Assembly: GCA_965153455.1 (NCBI GenBank)
Contig: OZ234496.1
Coordinates: 11,245,863-11,309,862, forward strand
Reading direction: 5' to 3'
Length of the DNA: 64,000 nucleotides
Origin: Sphagnum compactum
Lineage: Eukaryota; Bryophyta; Sphagnopsida; Sphagnales
Positions within the stretch are counted from its first letter, which is position 1; each line of letters begins with the position of its first letter. A program made the position numbers and the translations under genes. The notes below the pieces were generated by a model. That model ran no database searches. It saw nothing but the letters and a program-made list of their open reading frames with translations, and had not been told where the DNA came from. Below are positions 57,469 through 64,000 of the stretch, piece by piece.

Positions 57469-60105
57469 TCAGTCAGGAAAGCCTCGATTAGCAACTGCAG
57501 CCTCAAACCTCTGACAGGAGACAGTGCGCATCTCTGTACTGGTTTCACATTCTGGTGCTGGGTAGTAGTCCCCTCGCAGCTGCACATCTCGTAGATTTTC
57601 ACATCGCACAAGCATCATGAGGAAGTGTTCATGAGCTGTTCCATGGACAAACAACTTGCGTAGTGTAGAGCACTGGGATAGTAGCCCAGCTGCCGGGAGA
57701 GAGAGTCCCCTCCTGTTCACTTCTTTGTCTGATGGGGGCCAGTAGTCAAGCTCTGTTAGCTGGTGCAATGCCTGCACACCCCCTAAAAAGTGTCGTTCCC
57801 ACAAACTCAGATCCATGAACCCTTCTGGAGCACTCAATGAATATCCTGTTACCTCACCCAAGTCCAGCTCCAATTTGGCCAACATGGTGTATCGTTGAAA
57901 GGCTGAGATACCCCACATGTGTACATTGGGTTTGGGACGACCCCTGCAGTCTCCCTCTACTCTGATCTTCACTTCTTGCAAAATCGGGCAACACCCAAGC
58001 CCCATGGAAGGTAGTGAGGATATGCGCTTGTCCACAGCAATCCACAAAGAAAGAAACTGCAATGACTTCCAACTCTTTTCCAGCAAGGGATCTGATACAT
58101 GTCGACCAAGTGATCCAACCTGGTGGAGTTCAGAACTATGGATTATGTCTCTCTCTGGTCCCTGCCCATGCTTACCATTACTCATAATAACTTCACTTCC
58201 TCCCTTCCCTCCATCTCTAGAAAAACCTGTGCGAAGCTGACTTGACCTTGGCATAGCTCCCAAAATCCTGGCTTGTACTGAACCATTAGATTCTGCACGA
58301 AGTCCTTGAGATTCTCTTCCATTCTCAGCCACCCCCAGTCTTCTTCTCTGGGAATCTAACCGGTGTGGTGCAAGGCTCTCTCTCTTCCTACGAGTCATCT
58401 CTCCCAGCCTATTGCCAGCTCCACACACTCCAAAATTGATGTCCTGCCAACCACTCATTCCCTCCCCCAGCCTGCTAGTTCCAGCATCTGCAGTGCAAAA
58501 CCCTATTAGCTCCTGACTCCTAAGTTCACTTACACTCACTGGGGAAGGCACACCCTCAACGGGATTGGCCTCATCCCAGACACAATCCATGTGAAGACGA
58601 GTGATGGACTTTTGAATTGGCTGTAGTGCTCGCAAAGTAGCAGAAGTAGGTAGCAGCCTACAGAAGGCAACTTCCACATCCTTCAAACTGTATGCCAGAC
58701 TGTCCACACAATTTCGTAGTCCATCCTCGCTAATCCATTTGCAACCATGTAGTCCAAGTTTTGAAAGTTTTTTGCACCCAGTTGCAATTGCCTCCAGGCC
58801 TGAATTCATCAGATCTGCACAATCCTTGATGGAAAGATCCAGAAGGCCAGAACACAGTGCTATTCCATCTGGCTGGGGTCCCCGACAGACCCCATGAAAA
58901 TTGCTGAGCTTCAAAGACCGCATCTTCTTACAATGTGTTGCAAACACCTCAAAAGCAGGACCTGAATCTCTCACATTCTGTGAAAGAAGAAAGGTGAGCT
59001 CCTCCAAGTGTGGCAAAGCTTTGAACATGGCCTCAAGGCCCTGTCGTGATATATTCGAGTCCTCCCTAGCATACCCATGATCATCAGCATTCCCATGTGA
59101 AACAGTGAATTCATTCGTGTCCACAAGATGAAGCACTTTCAGCTGCCTGCAACTGTTTGCAATCACAAGCAATGCCTCATCACCCACTGAATCCAAAAAC
59201 CTATGATCAAATTCACACAGAATGTAGAACTCTTCCAGATTAGGGCATGCAGCAGTGATGGCTCCCACCTCCTGTGATTTGAAACCTTCTGGTGATAGTT
59301 TCAAGAGGTTGAGGCTGCGCAGATTTGCAGCTACAGCACTCCCAGCCTGCAGAGCTGGGGGTATATCCTCTGTCCAACAATAGAATTTGGAAAGATCCAG
59401 CACCTTCAACTTGCCACACATTCTCAGCAGCCCTTCAATTTCGAGACCCAAGGCTATGGATGCTTCATTATCCATAGCACGCTGGTGCCAGCGCACAAGG
59501 TGCACAATCTCAAGTTCTGGCCAAAGCCAGGCCACCATTTGAATGTCCAGTGCATCCCTCACATAAACTGTCAATTCAGTTACATTTGGAAATGCTGCCT
59601 TGAGCACATTCCCAATCTCCTCACCATTAGGAGTAGACTGGAACAGAGAGTAGCCCCATGGAGAACAAAGAGAGACATCCAAACTGCAGACCTGTTTGTA
59701 GCACATTGGCAGCTCTTGCAGGCTGCAGATGTTGCCCCTGAGAGACAAACTTGTGTGAGATTGCCTCTCCAAGGAGTACCAATCCCAACAGGTGAGCGCC
59801 ATTGAGTTCCGTGATCGAGGATCAGAAATGAGACTGAAAATGTCAGTCAAGATTGCATGGGGCATGTCACTGACATGTGTCTCTCTGTTGCAGTCCCCCC
59901 AAACTATCATCTTTTCCTCAGGTTCAGCCTCAAGCACAGGAAATGCTTTGAACTCTTCCAACTCTGACTGCATGTTGAATGGCCACACCTGCGGATCCCT
60001 GATTGATCCCCTCTCTCTGTCCACACTGGGGATAAGCTCCTCCCTTTGTACTTCCAATGGCTCCAGTGTTGCAGAGAAAGGAGAAGAGCCCACCAGATTG
60101 ATCAT
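57469..60105 (-). CDS. MAX2: MAX2/D3-type F-box and leucine-rich-repeat protein
   Basis: Substrate-receptor subunit of an SCF ubiquitin ligase; with KAI2/D14-type hydrolases it mediates karrikin and strigolactone-type signalling in the nucleus. Single exon of 878 aa from the first in-frame ATG (60105); a stop lies shortly upstream. The F-box is at about residues 78-125 (VSDMPHAILTDIFSLISDPR, NSMALTCWDWYSLER). It is followed by LRRs with MAX2 hallmarks: LSPWG-like CSPWGYSLFQS, LVRWHQRA, FYCWTEDIPPALQ, VGDEALLVIANS, RLHMDCVWDE, IRVEGDCRGRPKPN, MDLSLWERHFL, ELDYWPPSD, LFVHGTAHEHFLMMLVRCEN and QLRGDYYPAPE-C-STEMR. It is longer than angiosperm MAX2 (about 690-710 aa). The excess is an N-terminal extension of about 77 residues and a low-complexity insertion at about residues 510-670. 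The intronless structure matches other plants. Confidence 0.93.
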   Translation of the reverse strand: MINLVGSSPFSATLEPLEVQREELIPSVDRERGSIRDPQVWPFNMQSELEEFKAFPVLEAEPEEKMIVWGDCNRETHVSDMPHAILTDIFSLISDPRSRNSMALTCWDWYSLERQSHTSLSLRGNICSLQELPMCYKQVCSLDVSLCSPWGYSLFQSTPNGEEIGNVLKAAFPNVTELTVYVRDALDIQMVAWLWPELEIVHLVRWHQRAMDNEASIALGLEIEGLLRMCGKLKVLDLSKFYCWTEDIPPALQAGSAVAANLRSLNLLKLSPEGFKSQEVGAITAACPNLEEFYILCEFDHRFLDSVGDEALLVIANSCRQLKVLHLVDTNEFTVSHGNADDHGYAREDSNISRQGLEAMFKALPHLEELTFLLSQNVRDSGPAFEVFATHCKKMRSLKLSNFHGVCRGPQPDGIALCSGLLDLSIKDCADLMNSGLEAIATGCKKLSKLGLHGCKWISEDGLRNCVDSLAYSLKDVEVAFCRLLPTSATLRALQPIQKSITRLHMDCVWDEANPVEGVPSPVSVSELRSQELIGFCTADAGTSRLGEGMSGWQDINFGVCGAGNRLGEMTRRKRESLAPHRLDSQRRRLGVAENGRESQGLRAESNGSVQARILGAMPRSSQLRTGFSRDGGKGGSEVIMSNGKHGQGPERDIIHSSELHQVGSLGRHVSDPLLEKSWKSLQFLSLWIAVDKRISSLPSMGLGCCPILQEVKIRVEGDCRGRPKPNVHMWGISAFQRYTMLAKLELDLGEVTGYSLSAPEGFMDLSLWERHFLGGVQALHQLTELDYWPPSDKEVNRRGLSLPAAGLLSQCSTLRKLFVHGTAHEHFLMMLVRCENLRDVQLRGDYYPAPECETSTEMRTVSCQRFEAAVANRGFPD

Positions 60106-62400
60106 TGGTAGCTCACTATGGCTCACAAATATTCCATACCACACTAGCTCCAGAGAATCCTTTTAAGCTGATTTCACGGGTCTCACAACCGGATCATCTG
60201 CAAGTTTAAAAATCAACAGTGCAAGACTCAAGTGGTGTCATTAAAACAGAATTTGTTGTCTGCACCTCCATGATGAATGCCTTTGCATTCCAGACATATA
60301 AGATGTTAGTGATAGCAAGTTTTTAGCCAGCAGTAAAAAAAGGGACTTCAAAATGCAGAAAAGAGATATCCTACAAAACTGACAATCAAAATAAAATCTC
60401 AATAAGTATTGGGGATTCCTCAAGTCTTATGATTTAAGGCAATGTGAAAAGAATTGAGAGATGACCTGATAACTGGGTCATGGATGATTTCAGAAACCAA
60501 TCAGCAAGCATGAAAGAGAGGATACCCAACCCTAAAGAAAAGAGAAAACAAGACCACAAAACAAACTTGAGGACTGACAGTCACTCACATGACCTGGGAC
60601 CTTCAACAGCAACATGCAGAGTATTGAAGGCCATCCTGCTGACTTTTACCAGTTCCACACAACAGGTGGAGGTTAACTGACTTTTCTGTCACAAGACCAG
60701 AAGCAACAAGAAAACTGACTCATGAAGACCAAAGAGGGACACAGAAACAAAGAGCAAGAGACAGGGAGAAAGGCAAGAGAAACCTAAAAAGGACCGGGAA
60801 AAAACAGAGAGAAAGAAGAGAGAGAACATTGAGAGCAAGGACTTAAGAGAAAATCAAAAGAAAACCAATGAGAAAAAGACAGGTGTGGAACAATACTGGA
60901 AACCCTAATCTCCCATCACCAAGCCAAAACATCAGAGCACTTGACATACAACAATGTCATGGAGAAGGAAAGACTAGTGAACACAAGGACTAGGGAAGAG
61001 GTTGCTCCATATGGTCCACACACATTTGCACACATGCACTGAAGTGTTACTGAAACAGGTTTTGGTGGAAACCCTAATCACAAACAAGAAACAGCCATTC
61101 TACAAAAAATCGTGTCAGAAGATGCAACAGGCAAAACAGACTCCTCCATTAGTATCACATGATAAGGGACAGTTCTGATTTCACCATCCAGTTCTCCTTT
61201 GCTACATGTTAAAATGTGTATGATATTCATCAGCTGTTCAGTGGCATTGCAGAGAAACTGTAGAAGCTTAGGGCCATAACAGATAACATGGTTTGCATTT
61301 TGAGACTGATGGTTTCAGGTGGGGAAAAAAAATCATTTGGACAGCTTAACAGTTCAATGAAATTCAGGGTTCTGGATTCACCTGCTCAATCTGAATTAGC
61401 TTGCCATGCTGGCAAAACGAACAAACATACATTCCTCAACAATGGCCTAAAACCTGCTTGAAACCCCAGTTTGATGAGCCTGCAGAATGCATCCCACATT
61501 GTCAGACTTGTTGCAGCAATACAAAATGGAATTTGCCCTAACTAATCTAGTGAAACTCTCGACTGTGTATTTATCATGTTCACATACCTTACAAGACACG
61601 TCCCATTTCCATTTCAGATTCTCTCAGATTCCCATCCCCTCCAGACCCCTCATCCTTCGTCTTCCTACGAAAAAAGTGGGCAGATCTATCTTCTGCTGAG
61701 ACGAAAACAACCAAGAAAAACAGCAGGTTCCGGCAGCCAAACCTCGTCTAGAAGTTGCAGATACCATTCCAGCCAGACGTGTCTGTCATGAAGTCCGCTT
61801 CCAGAAATCCAAGCTGAAAAAAACAAAGAACGCAAATACCCCCACCCTCTCTCTGTCTCTCTCCCAACAAAGAAAGAATTGAAAGCTCCATGACAAATAA
61901 AGAAGAACCAATTCTCTCACCCGAACACATTTTGTATTTACTGGTGTCACCTGACTACAAGTATTACTAGCGCTCCTTCAACCCTCTGGAACTAACACGA
62001 GCTACTTGCTTACTTACTACTCCCGATTCTTCTTCCTTCGAGGGATAGTAGATGACATCTTCTTCTTCTTCTTTGCCATGAGCTCCACCATTTTTTTTTC
62101 CGTGCGAAAAATTCTTCTGTCAGAAGAACGAATTCTCCTCCTCCATATCACGAATCACAGACAGAAAAATCTATATCAGAAATCTGCAACACTACGCAAG
62201 CAAGAGAGGGAGAAGAGAGATGAGAGAGAGAGAGTTGCAGGAAACAACGTGCGTGTCAGAAACACAACAGCAGTAGTGTTGGTGATATGCTCTTTAAACC
62301 CTAGAACCTGAAACAATCTCAACCGTCCACATGTCTGGAACATGGATCCTGACCATTCATCGTCCTGTGGAAGCAAGGGCCGGTAGTTCTTTATAGGTAG
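60106..62400 (-). other. MAX2 upstream region and probable 5' leader
   Basis: No coding blocks on either strand. The interval 62000-62350, read leftward, looks like a promoter and transcript leader: a telo-box-like motif, GA/TC-rich tracts (62209-62236), and pyrimidine-rich stretches. If transcription starts there, a leader of about 2 kb, perhaps with an intron, precedes the coding exon. This is inference from composition only. Confidence 0.4.
62290..62306 (-). promoter_or_regulatory. Telo-box-like motif upstream of MAX2
   Basis: TTAAACCCTAGAACC on the plus strand (AAACCCTA core) lies at the boundary between repeat-poor leader-like DNA and distal intergenic DNA. It is a plausible proximal promoter element. 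Only a single copy is seen. Confidence 0.3.
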
Positions 62401-64000
62401 TGGTAGCTAGCTAGAGTGGCTAATTATAGTTACCTATTAGGTAGGCAGTAGGTGAGATCCAGCCCTCTTTTCGGCTGGCTAAACAATAGCCAAAAAGAAC
62501 TATTAAAAATTAAGAGCGTTAAAATCAAGTGCTTTCTGAGATATTCAATAGCCAGAATTCGACCAAAATTTAGGGGAAAAATCACCAGATTTCTACACAT
62601 GGTTTCAAGTAGAGTAGCAAAAATTGTATATAGAAGGGTTTTTTTTTTTTTCTAATTTTAAAAATTACTTCCATATTTAAACTTATAGCCAAATTTGGCT
62701 AAATCTTTCGTGTGGATCATGTCCACTTTGACTACATCACAAAATTGACAAAGGAAAAACATTGGGGGAGATCTAACATGGGCCCTACTAGTGGTGAATC
62801 CAACCCATAAGCACTTGCAAAAGTCACACTATGGATCTTACAATTTGGACCTACCAGAAATTGCATCTAGGTGTTAGTCCCTTTTGGGGGGTCTATTAGG
62901 GTGATCCCTTGCTTTTACGTTTGGGTGTTTGCTTGTTGATTAGGTTGGTGAGCATTTTTCTATGCTCTTTGCAGTTTCTCCAAGAAGGTTGTTCGCACCA
63001 AGATTTTAGTTAAGCTTCGAAGCTTTCCAGGTCTCCCTTTGTTAAAAGGGGTAATGCTTGACCCTGATGCACTCATGATAACCATACAACAAAACTCGAC
63101 CAAACCCCATGCTATGGTTCCCTACAGTATGTTTCCGCTATAGGTTAGAGGACTTCCAATACAATAATCTGTTAATCTTTGCTAATCCAAACGTGCTTTG
63201 GCAAGGTGCACACTAAATATGTTTTCAATACTTATAGCAACTCTCGCTAAAGCAATGGTAGTTGCTCCTACTCCAATGTTAACCTAAGCTACTCTATTGT
63301 TGGCGTAGCTTGGCTTCTGAACCATACGTGAGCCTACAGCCTCATATGACTATTTTCATCATTTTTGTATCTCTGTGAGTTCTGGCTATGTAAAAGACAA
63401 TGTTTATGCAACAATTGAAAGTTTGCTTAAGTGTCCTATTATGCTCTCTGCTTCATTTAAAAGTAATACGACCTACTTCTACTAAATCCCCAACATTAAT
63501 AACCTTCAACACTAGTTAAATAGGCCTCCTTGCACCTTCAAGAGCCTAAGCTCTCTCTGATTTAGATGTTTTGGTAGTCTTACACTCCACTTAATACATT
63601 GTATTACCATCGAAGAGTTATATATATATATATTATATATTTATTTTAAAAAAGTAAATATTTATTTTGACTTTTCATTTCGCAACTTGGTTTGCTTGGC
63701 AAACTAAAGGTGTGTGTTAGTAGACAATAAGTCAGCGAAAACTTTAAAAAATATTTCTTTTCTTTGTTAGCCAAACAAAAGCCAAAAGGATGCGATGTAT
63801 AGGTTGTGCACCTCCATTCAACTTCAATGTTCACACCATCTCCAATCCTGATTTTTCGATGGTGATAGATAATAATATTGTCCACTTTGCCTGCAACCCG
63901 CCTTTGTTTTACGTATTACACAGCTATCAATTTGGTTCGTACTCCAACTGTTAGCCATTTTTTTTCAAAATGCCTGCTTCCTCTTTTTTATGGTCATTTC
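62401..64000. other. Intergenic DNA to window end, no gene recognised
   Basis: Moderately complex DNA at 62800-63600 flanked by AT-rich sequence, with a (TA)n-like run at about 63620-63640. Possible old transposon debris, but no domain or terminus I can name. No tRNA or other RNA gene recognised. Confidence 0.4.

Noticed and set aside
1-64000. tRNA, rRNA, CRISPR or bacterial-type operon features
   Set aside because: None recognised; the window is eukaryotic nuclear DNA with spliceosomal introns.

Overview
The window is nuclear DNA of a land plant. The evidence is spliceosomal GT-AG introns, plastid-division FtsZ with a transit-peptide-like N-terminus, a MAX2/D3-type F-box protein, an NPF (NRT1/PTR) transporter, a PAR1-family protein, and long AT-rich, transposon-laden intergenic DNA. 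The long MAX2 N-terminus, the pogo element, the helicase-plus-endonuclease rolling-circle remnant and the TPR-array kinase suggest a non-flowering plant (fern, bryophyte, lycophyte or gymnosperm). That placement is inference; no sequence here fixes the species.

Layout. 1-1.8 kb: decayed Helentron-type remnant (PIF1-like helicase followed by an endonuclease/exonuclease/phosphatase domain). 3.2-7.5 kb (+): 14-exon aladin (AAAS) nucleoporin gene, including an apparent U12-type AT-AC intron. 11.2-16.9 kb (+): 7-exon FtsZ2, with one GC-AG intron. 18.2-21.5 kb (-): 6-exon NPF/PTR transporter, convergent with FtsZ2. 24.1-30.2 kb (+): a gene with 38 tandem 34-residue TPR units joined to a protein kinase domain, preceded by decayed TPR units. 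31.8-33.9 kb and 34.6-36.9 kb (-): two decayed hAT-like transposase copies. 41.5-43.4 kb (-): 4-exon PAR1-family secreted protein with an unusual Pro/Ser/Thr/Ala-rich C-terminal tail. 47.8-48.6 kb: GC-rich candidate solo LTR. 51.0-53.1 kb: a terminally complete pogo/Tigger-like DNA transposon (24-bp TIRs, TA target duplication) with a frameshifted transposase. 57.5-60.1 kb (-): single-exon MAX2-type F-box/LRR gene.

The five conserved genes look like unrelated housekeeping or signalling loci, not a cluster: nuclear pore scaffold, plastid division, peptide/nitrate-type transport, a PAR1 secreted protein, and karrikin/strigolactone-type SCF signalling. The most unusual locus is the TPR-kinase gene, whose repeat array is strongly homogenised and has higher-order periodicity. 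Exon structures were derived by hand from splice signals, reading phase and remembered family sequence. No database search was possible.
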